A stretch of DNA of 64,000 nucleotides, from positions 1,550,001 to 1,614,000 of the forward strand of contig NZ_BLAV01000001.1 in NCBI RefSeq assembly GCF_009617875.1. The letters are read 5' to 3'. Positions 1 to 9,316 of this stretch are shown here, piece by piece. The position numbers and the translations under genes are program-made. Every line of letters starts with the position of its first letter. Position 1 is the stretch's first letter. Source of the stretch: Prolixibacter sp. NT017 (GTDB taxonomy: Bacteria > Bacteroidota > Bacteroidia > Bacteroidales > Prolixibacteraceae). The notes beneath the pieces were generated by a model. The model did not search any database. It saw only the letters and a program-made list of their open reading frames with translations, and was not told the origin of the DNA.

Positions 1-1
1 T

Positions 2-2068
2 TATAACGACAAAACCATTGTAGGTTTTAGCCATACGCATTTGAGTGGAACTGGTTGTCCTGACCTTTATGATTTTTTGTTCATGCCTTACCAGGGTGAT
101 ATTCAATGGCAATGTGGGAGCGATGACGGAAAAACAAAAGGATTTCGTTCTGCATTTCGGCATGAGACAGAAAAAGCGTATCCCGGTTACTATAGCGTCG
201 TTCTCGATGACTATCATATTAAGGCAGAGCTGACCGCAACAGAGCATTGCGGAATGCACCGCTACACTTTCTCGAATACCGATCCGGTTCACCTGATGAT
301 TGACCTTGATCATTCGCTGGTCAGGAACAGTCCGTATCGCTATTGCAAAATCATCGAAGCCCAGGCCCGTGTGGTCGATTCGAAAACCATCGAAGGATAC
401 CGTATTATTTCAGGCTGGGCTCCGCTCCGGAAAGTGTATTTCCGGGCCGAATTTTCCCGTCCGTTCCATTCGCACGCTTTTAAAGCCGGAAGGAATATCT
501 TTGAGAATATTCCGGTAGCCAATAATTCCAATTTGAAGTTGGTGTTGAATTTTGATAAGGATAATTCGCAACCGTTATTGGTCAAGGTGGGACTTTCGTC
601 GGTATCAGCCGAAGGTGCACGCGAGAATCTGAAAGCAGAGATAAAAGATTTCAATTTTGACGGCATCGTCGAGCAAACCAACGAAAGCTGGAATAAGGAG
701 CTTTCGTGTGTTGACATAGAGGGAACGCCCAAGCAGAAGCGGATTTTCTACACCGGCTTATATCACTTGTTTATTCAACCCAACAACATTGCCGACGTTT
801 CGGGTAATTACCTGGCAACTGATAACAGTATCCGGCATGCGCCTGATGGAAAGCACTACAGTACGTTCTCATTGTGGGACACCTATCGGGCCGCTCATCC
901 TTTTTACACGCTGGTACAACAGAAGAGAACCGCAGCTTTTATTAATTCTATGCTGCGCCAGTACAAAACGTATGGCTATTTGCCTATCTGGCAATTGTGG
1001 GGACAAGAGAATTACTGCATGATTGGTAACCACGCTATTCCGGTTATCGTCGATGCCTTCTTCAAGGGAATTCCGGGAGTTGATTACCAGAAAGCTTATG
1101 AAGCTGTGAAGGCATCGTCGACGACTTCGCACCGGAATTCACCATTCAACATTCTGGATAAGTATGGCTATTTCCCGGAAGACTTGCAGACCCAGTCTGT
1201 TTCACTAACGCTCGAAATCGCTTACGATGACTGGTGCGTAGCGCAGATGGCAAAGAAACTCGGTCATGAAGACGACTATCAGTTTTTCCTGAATCGCTCC
1301 AATGATTATAAAAACCTGTTCGATAAATCGATCGGATTTTTCCGGGCGAAAGACAGCAACGGCAATTGGATTGAACCGTTTAATCCATTGAAATATGGTG
1401 GTAATGGCGGTTTTCCATTCACCGAAGGAAATGCCTGGCAGTATTTGTGGTATGTTCCGCAGGATGTGTATTCATTTATCGATATGATGGGGGGCGACAA
1501 GATGTTTGTCGACAAGCTCGATACCTTCTTTACGCTCAATGCCAAGCCTGGAGATGTCAACGGTAATGCGTCGGGCTTTATCGGGCAGTATGCCCACGGA
1601 AATGAGCCGAGTCACCACATTGTCTACTTATACGACTTTGCTGGCGAACCGTGGAAAGCCCAGTTTTACAGTGCCAAAATTCAGAATGAATTGTATACTG
1701 ATCAACAGTCGGGCTATTCCGGCAATGAAGATTGTGGTCAGATGTCGGCCTGGTACCTCTTCAGTTCGATGGGCTTTTATCCGGTCAATCCGGCCAACAG
1801 CGTATTCTGTTTCGGTTCGCCACAACTGGCAAAAGCCACTATCAACCTGGCTAATGGGAAGCAATTTACGGTGACGACAAAAAATGCAGGAGGTAAGAAC
1901 ATTTATATCCAGTCTGTCCGGTTGAACGGGAAACCGTATACACATTCCTATATTACGTATCAGGATATCATCTCCGGTGGTCAACTCGAATTTGTGATGG
2001 GGAAACGGCCGAATAAGAAATTTGGAACAGCACCGAAAGACCGCCCCGTTTCTGTTGTAAGCTATTAA
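2..2068 (+). CDS. GH92 family alpha-mannosidase, 5' end outside the window
   Basis: Exo-acting calcium-dependent alpha-mannosidase of glycoside hydrolase family 92, which trims mannose from N-glycans or yeast mannan. The frame is open from base 2, so the N-terminus (about 70 residues compared with the ~750-residue family length) and any signal peptide are missing; the TTG at 41 is an internal Leu in VGFSHTHLSGTGCPDLYDF, a family-typical stretch. Family hallmarks are GNEPSHH (the Glu codon near 1604 is the expected general acid) and GNEDCGQMSAWY with its Asp pocket (near 1730), followed by SSMGFYPVNP. It ends one base before the next GH92 gene, so the two are almost certainly co-transcribed. 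Known: family reaction. Inferred: periplasmic or surface location and exact linkage specificity. Confidence 0.9.
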   Translation, partial: YNDKTIVGFSHTHLSGTGCPDLYDFLFMPYQGDIQWQCGSDDGKTKGFRSAFRHETEKAYPGYYSVVLDDYHIKAELTATEHCGMHRYTFSNTDPVHLMIDLDHSLVRNSPYRYCKIIEAQARVVDSKTIEGYRIISGWAPLRKVYFRAEFSRPFHSHAFKAGRNIFENIPVANNSNLKLVLNFDKDNSQPLLVKVGLSSVSAEGARENLKAEIKDFNFDGIVEQTNESWNKELSCVDIEGTPKQKRIFYTGLYHLFIQPNNIADVSGNYLATDNSIRHAPDGKHYSTFSLWDTYRAAHPFYTLVQQKRTAAFINSMLRQYKTYGYLPIWQLWGQENYCMIGNHAIPVIVDAFFKGIPGVDYQKAYEAVKASSTTSHRNSPFNILDKYGYFPEDLQTQSVSLTLEIAYDDWCVAQMAKKLGHEDDYQFFLNRSNDYKNLFDKSIGFFRAKDSNGNWIEPFNPLKYGGNGGFPFTEGNAWQYLWYVPQDVYSFIDMMGGDKMFVDKLDTFFTLNAKPGDVNGNASGFIGQYAHGNEPSHHIVYLYDFAGEPWKAQFYSAKIQNELYTDQQSGYSGNEDCGQMSAWYLFSSMGFYPVNPANSVFCFGSPQLAKATINLANGKQFTVTTKNAGGKNIYIQSVRLNGKPYTHSYITYQDIISGGQLEFVMGKRPNKKFGTAPKDRPVSVVSY

Positions 2069-2069
2069 A

Positions 2070-4322
2070 ATGAGCACGATGAAAATATTGAAAGGCTGGC
2101 TTATTGGAATTTTTGTTTTAATGGTTGGATGTGTTACTCAGGTTCAGGAACAGGGATCTGCAGTCAAATCACCGGTTGATTATGTCAATCCGTATATGGG
2201 AAACATCAGTCATATGCTGGTACCCACATATCCTACCATACACCTGCCCAATAGCTTGTTGCGTGTTTATCCTGAGAGGGCCGATTATACGAGTGTCCGG
2301 CTCCACGGTTTGCCGCTCGAAGTAACGAGTCATCGTGGTGCTTCGGCGTTTAATCTGAGCCCTTTTCAGGGAAACCCGAAAGATGTCCAACCGGTTGTTT
2401 CCTTTTCATACGATCAGGAGAAGATTACACCTTATTCCTATTCGGTTTATCTCGATGAAGCCCAAATCAATGTTGATTTTGCCATAGCACATCAATCGGC
2501 CATGTATACTTTGAAGTTTGAACAGGAGGAAGCGCCTGGAATAATTTTGAATTCGCTCAATGGCGGAATGAAATGGGACGGGAAAGCGATTTCCGGGTGG
2601 CAGCTGATTGGAAACGATACGCGCGTCTTTTTGTATCTCATTCCGGATGAAAGGCCGGAAAAGGTTTCGGTGCTGAAGGACGGCAAAATGCTTACTGCTT
2701 CCGATGCATCGGGGAAAAATGCTTGTCTGATACTGAACTTCCCGAAAGGAAAACAAGAATTGCAGTTGCACTATGGGATTTCGTTTATCAGTGCTGAACA
2801 GGCTGAGAAAAACATGAACCGCGAAGTAGCCGGGAAAACCATCGCTGAACTTCAGTCAAAAGGGCGGAAAGTCTGGAATGATGAGTTGGGAAAGATAGAA
2901 ATTCAGGGTGGAACGGAAGATGAGCGCACAGTATTCTATACATCGCTGTATCGTTGCTACGAACGTCCCGTTTGTATTTCGGAAGACGGACGTTATTACA
3001 GTGCGTTCGATCACCTGGTGCATTCGGATGGTGGACAGCCGTTTTACACCGATGACTGGATTTGGGATTCGTACCGGGCGTTGCATCCGCTTCGGATTTT
3101 GGTCAATCCCGAAAGGGAAAACGATATTCTGAATTCATTTGTCTTGATGGCGGAGCAAATGCCGCATATGTGGATGCCGACTTTCCCGGAAATTACAGGT
3201 GACAGCCGCCGAATGAATTCCAATCATGGTGTAGCGTCGGTTTTGGACGCTTACCGGAAAGGCCTGCATGGTTTTGATTTGGAAAAGGCTTACGAAGCCT
3301 GTAAAAAAGGAATTACGGAAAAAACATTGGCGCCGTGGTCAGGAAAACCGGCCGGTGCATTATCGGCTTTTTATCAGAAACATGGTTACATCCCCGCGCT
3401 GAAGCCGGGCGAAAAGGAGACGATTCCGGAAGTAAATTCGTTTGAGCGTCGGCAAGCTGTCGCAGTTACGTTAGGCACGTCGTATGACGAGTGGTGTTTG
3501 TCGCAACTGGCCGATACGCTGGGAAAGGAAGCTGATGCTGCCCGTTTTCTGAAAGCTTCGTTCAATTACCGGAATCTGTACAATCCTGAAACGCAGTTTT
3601 TCCATCCGAAAGATGCTGAAGGTAATTTTATCGAGCCGTTTGATTACCGCTTTTCAGGTGGTGTAGGTGTTCGCGATTATTATGACGAAAACAACGGCTG
3701 GACTTACAGGTGGGATGTTCAGCACAATATTCCGGACCTGATTAACCTGATGGGTGGGAAAAAAGCGTTTGCTCAAAACCTCGATGCCTTGTTTACTACG
3801 CCCATGGGGCGGGGGAAGCGCGAATTTTATACCCAGTTACCGGATCAAACCGGAAACGTGGGGCAGTTTACCATGGCCAACGAGCCATCGCTCCATATTC
3901 CTTACCTGTATAATTATGCAGCGGAGCCGTGGAAAACACAAAAGCTGGTTCGCGCTCTTTTACACGAATGGTTTCGAAATGACTTGATGGGCGTTCCCGG
4001 CGACGAAGATGGCGGTGGTCTATCCTCGTTTGTGGTGTTTTCATCAATGGGATTTTATCCGGTTACGCCGGGAAAACCTGTCTACAGCATCGGAAGTCCA
4101 CTGTTTACCGATGTGAAAATTCATCTGGCGAACGGAAAAACATTTGAGCTGGAAGCGAAAAATGCTTCCGATGAAAACAAATATATCCAGTCGGCAAAGC
4201 TAAATGGAAAACCATTGGACGAACCCGTTCTAAATCATTCGGATTTAATGAACGGCGCCAAACTGGTATTAGTCATGGGCAACCGGGCTAACCGTAATTG
4301 GGGTGCTCACCAAAAGCCATAA
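2070..4322 (+). CDS. GH92 family alpha-mannosidase, lipoprotein
   Basis: Full-length (750 residues) second GH92 enzyme directly downstream of the first, one base apart. The N-terminus has a Lys/Arg start, a hydrophobic segment and the lipobox-like LMVGC, so it should be a lipid-anchored SpII lipoprotein. ATG at 2070 and ATG at 2079 are both possible starts. Conserved elements are ANEPSLHIPYLYNYAAEPW (general-acid Glu), GDEDGGGLSSF and SSMGFYPVTPGK. The GDEDGGGLSSF segment differs from the GNEDCGQMSAW of the upstream paralogue, suggesting a different mannosidic linkage or acceptor. The pair probably works on sequential steps of one mannose-rich glycan. A hairpin terminator follows at 4366. Confidence 0.9.
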   Translation: MSTMKILKGWLIGIFVLMVGCVTQVQEQGSAVKSPVDYVNPYMGNISHMLVPTYPTIHLPNSLLRVYPERADYTSVRLHGLPLEVTSHRGASAFNLSPFQGNPKDVQPVVSFSYDQEKITPYSYSVYLDEAQINVDFAIAHQSAMYTLKFEQEEAPGIILNSLNGGMKWDGKAISGWQLIGNDTRVFLYLIPDERPEKVSVLKDGKMLTASDASGKNACLILNFPKGKQELQLHYGISFISAEQAEKNMNREVAGKTIAELQSKGRKVWNDELGKIEIQGGTEDERTVFYTSLYRCYERPVCISEDGRYYSAFDHLVHSDGGQPFYTDDWIWDSYRALHPLRILVNPERENDILNSFVLMAEQMPHMWMPTFPEITGDSRRMNSNHGVASVLDAYRKGLHGFDLEKAYEACKKGITEKTLAPWSGKPAGALSAFYQKHGYIPALKPGEKETIPEVNSFERRQAVAVTLGTSYDEWCLSQLADTLGKEADAARFLKASFNYRNLYNPETQFFHPKDAEGNFIEPFDYRFSGGVGVRDYYDENNGWTYRWDVQHNIPDLINLMGGKKAFAQNLDALFTTPMGRGKREFYTQLPDQTGNVGQFTMANEPSLHIPYLYNYAAEPWKTQKLVRALLHEWFRNDLMGVPGDEDGGGLSSFVVFSSMGFYPVTPGKPVYSIGSPLFTDVKIHLANGKTFELEAKNASDENKYIQSAKLNGKPLDEPVLNHSDLMNGAKLVLVMGNRANRNWGAHQKP

Positions 4323-4365
4323 TTATTTTTCAAGCGAAAGCTTGTCCTAATCACCAAAGCTTGAT

Positions 4366-4401
4366 AAAGGACTGTCTTGACAGGGACAGTCCTTTTCTTT
4401 T
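4366..4401 (+). terminator. Rho-independent terminator after the GH92 operon
   Basis: Perfect 11-bp stem: AAAGGACTGTC (4366-4376) pairs with GACAGTCCTTT (from 4385) around an 8-base loop, followed by a T-rich run (TTTTCTTTT). It sits 44 bases after the stop of the second mannosidase. Confidence 0.85.
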
Positions 4402-4530
4402 GGATGTCGAGGGAGTAGCCAGTAACCTGCAATTCCTGTTTTTTCAACAGTAAGTAATTTCATCCTTATTCAGACTGAATAGAAGCCGGACAAATTCGCT
4501 ACCTTTAGACGAATTTTAAATGCTGAATCC

Positions 4531-5679
4531 ATGAAGAAAAATATCTTTCTCCTGTTAATGGCCGGTGTGGCTGTTTTCGCTGGACCCATGAAGGGCGTGG
4601 CTCAGGAAAACTCAAAATCAGGTATGATGTTTTATATCGGAACTTACACTGACGGGAGCGATAGTAAAGGAATTTATCGCTGTGAGCTTGACCCGAAAAC
4701 GGGACAACTGGAGAACTACGCATTGGCCGGAGTTTCAGTTAATCCATCTTTTGTTACGTTAACACCTGATGGTAATTACTTGCTGGCTGTTCAGGAAAAA
4801 AATACGGCAGTCGGGAATACCCAGGGTTATATCGAATCTTTTGCGGTAGATCAAACTACCGGTAATCTGGAAGCTATCAATAAAGAACCCAGCGGCGGTG
4901 CGGATCCCTGTTTTGTGAGTGTAAATCCGGAAGGTTTTGCATTAACGGCTAACTATTCCAGCGGAAGCGTGGGGCTTTTTCAATTGGATGGAGACGGAAC
5001 GATAAGCAAGGCGCTGGATGTTAGTCAGCACGAGGGGCATGGTCCCAATGTAAACCGTCAGAAAGGACCGCATGCGCACAGTTCGTATTTCGGGCCCGAT
5101 GGAAAACGAATCTTCGCTGCCGATTTGGGAACTGACGATGTGTATGTTTACAGCCTCGATGCCGATAACGGAAAACTGGTGCCATATAAAATGCCAAAAA
5201 TTCCGATGGCTCCGGGGGCGGGGCCACGTCACATTGCTTTTGGTCCCAACGGACAAAATATGTATGTGATTAGTGAAATGGGGTGTACGGTTACCCGCGT
5301 GGTTTTGAAACCGGATGGCAGCTTTGCAGTAAAAGAATCGGTTTCCACGTTGCCCAAAGATTACGATGGTGAAAACACTTGCGCCGAAGTGGAAGTTTCG
5401 CCGGATGGCAAATACCTTTATGCTTCCAATCGCGGATTGGACAACATCGTTATTTTTTCGATCAATCCGGAAAACGGGAAATTGACGGAAAAAGGAACCG
5501 AATCAGTGAGAGGAAAGACACCACGGAATTTTACGTTGTCTCGCGATGGTAAATTCCTGTTGGTTGCCAATCAGAACAGCGATAACATTGTGGCATTCCG
5601 CCGTAATCCGGAAACGGGTATGCTTACCTACACCAGCGAGATAAAAGCTCCAAAGCCCGTTTGCCTGTTATTCCGGTAA
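4531..5679 (+). CDS. Exported lactonase-family seven-bladed beta-propeller protein
   Basis: Member of the 6-phosphogluconolactonase-like (YbhE/Pgl, PF10282) propeller family, 382 residues. The repeated blade pattern is visible as motifs such as NPSFVTLTPDGNYLLAVQE, GPRHIAFGPNGQNMYVISE, EVSPDGKYLYASNRG and LSRDGKFLLVANQ, roughly every 45-55 residues. A Sec signal peptide is evident (MKKNIFLLLMAGVAVFAG, likely cut near GVAQ), so it acts in the periplasm, unlike the cytosolic enzyme of the pentose phosphate pathway. The natural lactone is therefore unknown. A TACCTTTA sequence at 4500 resembles the Bacteroidota -7 element but no clear -33 element accompanies it. It is monocistronic, with terminators on both sides. 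Confidence 0.85.
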   Translation: MKKNIFLLLMAGVAVFAGPMKGVAQENSKSGMMFYIGTYTDGSDSKGIYRCELDPKTGQLENYALAGVSVNPSFVTLTPDGNYLLAVQEKNTAVGNTQGYIESFAVDQTTGNLEAINKEPSGGADPCFVSVNPEGFALTANYSSGSVGLFQLDGDGTISKALDVSQHEGHGPNVNRQKGPHAHSSYFGPDGKRIFAADLGTDDVYVYSLDADNGKLVPYKMPKIPMAPGAGPRHIAFGPNGQNMYVISEMGCTVTRVVLKPDGSFAVKESVSTLPKDYDGENTCAEVEVSPDGKYLYASNRGLDNIVIFSINPENGKLTEKGTESVRGKTPRNFTLSRDGKFLLVANQNSDNIVAFRRNPETGMLTYTSEIKAPKPVCLLFR

Positions 5680-5701
5680 ACGGATAAGCAATAAAACGAA
5701 C

Positions 5702-5740
5702 AAAAGGCAGGACACGAAATGTCCCGCCTTTTTGTTTTCT
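5702..5740. terminator. Bidirectional terminator between convergent genes
   Basis: Hairpin AAAGGCAGGACA / TGTCCCGCCTTT with a CGAAA loop and one mismatch, flanked by T-runs on the top strand (TTTTTGTTTT) and by a T-rich run on the bottom strand. It can terminate both the lactonase gene from the left and the RRM gene from the right. Confidence 0.8.
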
Positions 5741-5851
5741 AACCTGTCGTTTTGTTATTAATCAATAAATCTGAATGCGTTCAATGGAAATCCCATAAAT
5801 CCCGCATTCGGCGCCAATATAAGGAAAATTGTACTGAATCCAAGCAAAACC

Positions 5852-6154
5852 TCAGTGACGCGGACGGAAATTACCCCTTTGTTCATAACCTCCGGAACGG
5901 CGGGGACGGGCTTTTTTCTCGGTAGCCAGATTGACTATCACTTTTCGCCCGTTAATCTCAGAGCCATTCAATGATTGGACGGCCTGTTCACCTTCCTCGT
6001 CATTAGGCATTTCAATAAAACCAAAGCCTTTGCTACGACCGGAAAACTTGTCCATAATAATCTTCACGGAGTCAACCGCACCATAAGCTTCAAAAATACT
6101 TCGTAATTCATCTTCTGTTACATCGTACTGAAGACTGCCAACATAAATATTCAT
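5852..6154 (-). CDS. RRM-domain RNA-binding protein
   Basis: 100-residue cytosolic protein with one RNA recognition motif. RNP2 is IYVGSL at residues 3-8 and RNP1 is KGFGFIEM near residues 42-49, with the beta-alpha-beta-beta-alpha-beta spacing of the fold. A short basic/Gly tail (RPRRSGGYEQRGNFRPRH) replaces the longer glycine-rich tail of cyanobacterial and plant relatives. Such RRM proteins are widespread in Bacteroidota and are thought to be RNA chaperones or post-transcriptional regulators, often cold-responsive; no target can be read here. The start has the typical MNIYVGSL. The 312-base region upstream could hold a long leader. Confidence 0.93.
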   Translation of the reverse strand: MNIYVGSLQYDVTEDELRSIFEAYGAVDSVKIIMDKFSGRSKGFGFIEMPNDEEGEQAVQSLNGSEINGRKVIVNLATEKKARPRRSGGYEQRGNFRPRH

Positions 6155-6466
6155 TTCATGGTAGTTTTAGTTAGACGATGTATAAGTTACGGAGTTTTAT
6201 GCTTCGTATGCCATATTATTAAAAGTTTATGTATAGAATGCAGGAAGATAGAATCAGACGCGATAAAAATCATGCCCGTTGCCGGATGAATCAACTAGTT
6301 TTAAAACGAACTGATTGATGGTGTTTTTGTGGGCATTCCGGGTTGCAGGTGGTTTTGAGATCCTGAATTGCCGGAAGAACGAACTCAATGGAGGCTACAT
6401 CTGTTGTAGATTACAAATGCCGGAAGGCACAGATGAAAGATTGTCGTATTAAAAAATAGATACCAA
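6155..6466. other. Intergenic region between divergent RRM and transaldolase genes
   Basis: 312 bases with no supportable gene. It must contain the divergent promoters of the RRM gene (left) and transaldolase (right). It is moderately AT-rich near both starts. No clean TAnnTTTG promoter element and no strong hairpin was found by eye. Confidence 0.5.
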
Positions 6467-7423
6467 ATGAATTTACTGGAACAATTAAAAAAAGTAACAA
6501 CCGTTGTAGCCGATACCGGAGACTTTGAATCGATGAAAGAGTTTAAGCCGCAGGATACGACGACCAATCCGTCGTTGATACTGGCAGCTACCGAAGATTC
6601 GAAGTACGATTCACTCATACAGGATGCCGTAAAATATGCAAAAGAGCATGGCGGCAGCAAGGAAGAACAGTTGACCACCTGCATGGATAAGCTGTCGGTA
6701 AATTTTGGCCGGGAAATCCTGAAGATTGTCCCCGGTCGTGTTTCCACGGAAGTGGATGCCCGCTTATCCTTTGACACCGCGGCAACAATTGAGAAAGCCC
6801 GCACACTGATTCGTTTGTACGATGAGGTGGGTATTAGCAAAGAAAAGGTGCTGATTAAAATTGCATCGACGTGGGAAGGAATTGAAGCGGCCCGCATATT
6901 GGAGCAGGAAGGAATTCATTGTAACCTGACCCTGCTGTTCAGTATGCCGCAGGCCATTGCCTGTGCCGATGCCGGTGTAACACTGGTTTCTCCTTTTGTG
7001 GGAAGAATTTACGACTGGTACAAAAAGGACCGGGGTGTGGATGATATTCCGGTAGAGGAAGACCCGGGAGTAGAGAGCGTAACCGATATTTTTACGTATT
7101 TCAAGAAATTCGGGTATCCGACCGAAATCATGGGAGCCAGTTTTCGCAAAGCGGAACAGATTATCGAGTTGGCGGGTTGTGATTTGCTGACTATTTCGCC
7201 TAAGTTGTTGAAGGAACTGGGAAGCAAAGAAGGAACCCTCGAACGGAAACTTCGTCCGGAAGATGCGAAAGATGCCGATATTGAAAAGATAACGCTGGAC
7301 GAGAAATCTTTCCGCTGGATGTTGAACGAAGATGCCATGGGAACAGAGAAACTGGCCGAAGGTATCCGTAAATTCAGTGCCGATATTGTAAAACTGGAGA
7401 AAAAAGTATCTGCTTATTTGTAA
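6467..7423 (+). CDS. tal: Transaldolase (class I, TalB type)
   Basis: Transfers a dihydroxyacetone unit between sedoheptulose-7-phosphate and glyceraldehyde-3-phosphate in the non-oxidative pentose phosphate pathway. At 318 residues it matches the long E. coli TalB-type enzyme rather than the ~220-residue small form. The Schiff-base Lys is K131 in [21 protein letters not shown], the TNPSLI motif and the N-terminal ADTGDF Asp are all present. The C-terminal half is intact to [11 protein letters not shown]. Monocistronic, closed by a strong terminator. Cytosolic. Confidence 0.97.
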   Translation: MNLLEQLKKVTTVVADTGDFESMKEFKPQDTTTNPSLILAATEDSKYDSLIQDAVKYAKEHGGSKEEQLTTCMDKLSVNFGREILKIVPGRVSTEVDARLSFDTAATIEKARTLIRLYDEVGISKEKVLIKIASTWEGIEAARILEQEGIHCNLTLLFSMPQAIACADAGVTLVSPFVGRIYDWYKKDRGVDDIPVEEDPGVESVTDIFTYFKKFGYPTEIMGASFRKAEQIIELAGCDLLTISPKLLKELGSKEGTLERKLRPEDAKDADIEKITLDEKSFRWMLNEDAMGTEKLAEGIRKFSADIVKLEKKVSAYL

Positions 7424-7448
7424 ATATTTCTTCGGTAACGAGCAACAT

Positions 7449-7479
7449 AACCGGGTGGAAATCTCCATCCGGTTTTTTT
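7449..7479 (+). terminator. Rho-independent terminator after transaldolase
   Basis: Stem AACCGGGTGGA / TCCATCCGGTT (one G-T pair) with a 4-base loop, followed by seven T residues; 25 bases after the stop codon. Confidence 0.88.
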
Positions 7480-7797
7480 GTACCGGTTCCGTTGCGCAAT
7501 TTCAGGTTACAGCTTCGCTATTTCCTGCTGTTGCTAACGTTGGAAATGTATCTCATGTTAGTGAGACTGAAGACCCTATTATAAATTACCTTCGAAGCTC
7601 AATTAAACATTTGTAATTTACAATTCAGCATTTATTAGCAGTCAACTTATTTCGGGTAACGAGAGGTTTTGGGGAATTCAACACTTTCGGCGTTGTTGTT
7701 CTTTGGCGGTCCGATCAACCGGTTTCATTGGCGGTGAAGATTGTTTAGTCCCTTTCGGGAGATCGCTGTCGGGTTTTCCGGCCCATGGGAATTTGCT

Positions 7798-8215
7798 CAC
7801 GGTTTCCCCGGAAGTTGGATGGCTCATTAACTGTTGATCATGGCTTCCCCGGAGATTGGACGGCTCATTAACTTTTGATCACGGCTTCCCCGGAAGTTGG
7901 ATGGCTCGTTAACTTTTGATCACGGCTTCCCCGGAAGTTGGATGGCTCATTAACTTTTGATCATGGCTTCCCCGGAGATTGGACGGCTCATTAACTTTTG
8001 ATCACGGCTTCCCCGGAGATTGGACGGCTCATTAACTTTTGATCACGGCTTCCCCGGAAGTTGGATGGCTCGTTAACTTTTGATCACGGCTTCCCCAGAA
8101 GTTGGATGGCTCATTAACTTTTGATCATGGCTTCCCCGGAGATTGGACGGCTCATTAACTTTTGATCACGGCTTCCCCGGAAGTTGGACGGCTCGTTAAC
8201 TTTTGATCACGGCTT
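7798..8215. repeat. Tandem array, ten 41-bp units plus a partial unit
   Basis: Units begin CACGGCTTCC or CATGGCTTCC at 7798, 7839, 7880, 7921, 7962, 8003, 8044, 8085, 8126 and 8167, exactly 41 bases apart, with an 8-base partial unit at 8208. Two main variants occur: one with GGAAGTTGGATGGCTC (often CACGG) and one with GGAGATTGGACGGCTC (often CATGG). Each unit junction contains a TGATCA palindrome. The order of variants in units 3-6 resembles that in units 7-10, so a 164-bp block seems to have duplicated. Since 41 is not divisible by 3 and no frame stays open, it is not coding. It fills most of the 888-base gap between transaldolase and the lipoprotein gene; bases 7480-7797 of that gap show nothing else. 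Confidence 0.97.
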
Positions 8216-8240
8216 TGACGAGTTGTTTCTGAGACAGCAC

Positions 8241-8275
8241 AAAAAAGCCGAAATGAGCATGGCTGCATTCCGGCT
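8241..8275 (-). terminator. Terminator of the coiled-coil lipoprotein gene
   Basis: On the minus strand AGCCGGAATG pairs with CATTTCGGCT around a 10-base loop, followed by TTTTTT. It lies 37 bases beyond the stop at 8312. Confidence 0.82.
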
Positions 8276-8311
8276 AACTGATCGCTTTTTTAACTATTTG
8301 CGTTCTTCGAA

Positions 8312-8740
8312 TTACTTGTCGTTATCGAAAAATTCCTTCACGCTTTGGTTCAGATTATTCATATCCTGGTTAAACTGTGTCTTGAACTCTTCCCATTGCT
8401 CCTTGGTTTTATCGTTCAATTGATCTAAATCCGACTGCAGTTTATCGCGTTGTGTTTCCAGTTTCTTCAAAGCGTCCTCTTTATCTTCGGATAGTTTATC
8501 TGATTGGTTGTCCATCTTGGCTTTAAGTTGGTCGATCTTCTGATTGGTCTGATCGAGTAATTCCTGGGCTTTGCTTTTCAAGTCAGCTTTCTTCTGTTCC
8601 AGGGTTTGATTCATCGATTGTGTAACATCTTTCATCTCCTGTTTCACATCGTTATTATCGGCCTTCTTTGCTTTTTGCTTGCAGGCCGATACCGAGCCAA
8701 TCATCAGGATCAGCAATGCATAAATGGTAATACGTTTCAT
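8312..8740 (-). CDS. Coiled-coil lipoprotein
   Basis: 142-residue lipoprotein of unknown function. The signal peptide ends in SVSAC (Cys20), giving an SpII anchor. The rest is almost entirely charged Lys/Asp/Glu/Gln heptads (e.g. AKMDNQSDKLSEDKEDALKK), predicting one long helical coiled coil. Such exported helical lipoproteins often accompany general stress genes, and a CsbD-like gene follows on the same strand upstream. Envelope stress or spacer role is inference only. Start chosen because the signal peptide begins at once. Confidence 0.8.
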   Translation of the reverse strand: MKRITIYALLILMIGSVSACKQKAKKADNNDVKQEMKDVTQSMNQTLEQKKADLKSKAQELLDQTNQKIDQLKAKMDNQSDKLSEDKEDALKKLETQRDKLQSDLDQLNDKTKEQWEEFKTQFNQDMNNLNQSVKEFFDNDK

Positions 8741-8986
8741 GTTTTATTCTCCTGTTTAAAGTTTTGTTTCTGAATGAGCATTCTTCGTTACCGCGATTGT
8801 TAATCACCAGTCTTTTTCCCGTAAGGGAATTCCCGGCAACGGTTTAAATGCAATTATTGAGGGGGAATAAAAACCGGAATTTGGTCTTTCTGTTCTGCAG
8901 GACAGCATCGGTGGGATTCGTGCTTTCCGGCGTGTAAATATATAAATTTGTTCGGAATACTCCGGTGGGGAACCGGAGAAAATTCC

Positions 8987-9181
8987 TTACAACTCTTCAA
9001 TCTCTTTTCTGATTTCGGCTGCTATTTCTTCTTTTGTTTTATTCAATTTCTTCTGCAGGCGACCCAGTAATTCATCTTCTTTGCCTTCCACAAAGCTTAA
9101 ATCGTCATCGGTTAAATCGCCATACTTCTGTTTCAGTTTTCCTTTTAATTCGTTCCAGTTTCCTTTAATTTTTAAATCCAT
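8987..9181 (-). CDS. CsbD-family stress-response protein
   Basis: 64-residue highly charged cytosolic protein. The N-terminal pattern [20 protein letters not shown] followed by [19 protein letters not shown] is the CsbD signature (WnelKGkvKqkwGkLTdDdL...GkrdqLvGklQ). CsbD proteins are induced by general stress in many bacteria but have no known biochemical activity. The length is typical. A weak hairpin (CTCCGGT/ACCGGAG, 8960-8978) lies just after the stop without a good T-run. Confidence 0.92.
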   Translation of the reverse strand: MDLKIKGNWNELKGKLKQKYGDLTDDDLSFVEGKEDELLGRLQKKLNKTKEEIAAEIRKEIEEL

Positions 9182-9316
9182 AATTTTATCCTTTTGTTAT
9201 TTGTTTCGATCTTCTATTAATTCCGACAAACAACACGGCGAATTGTTCAGTGTTTTGGCGCTTTTCTGTGGCTAACGAATGAAAAACAAAGTAAAACGAA
9301 AAGCTATCCTGACTTC

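Noticed and set aside
6764..7468. 234-codon minus-strand ORF
   Set aside because: Antisense to transaldolase and runs into its terminator.
7798..8215. CRISPR array
   Set aside because: The whole 41-bp unit repeats with small variants; there are no unique spacers and no cas genes.
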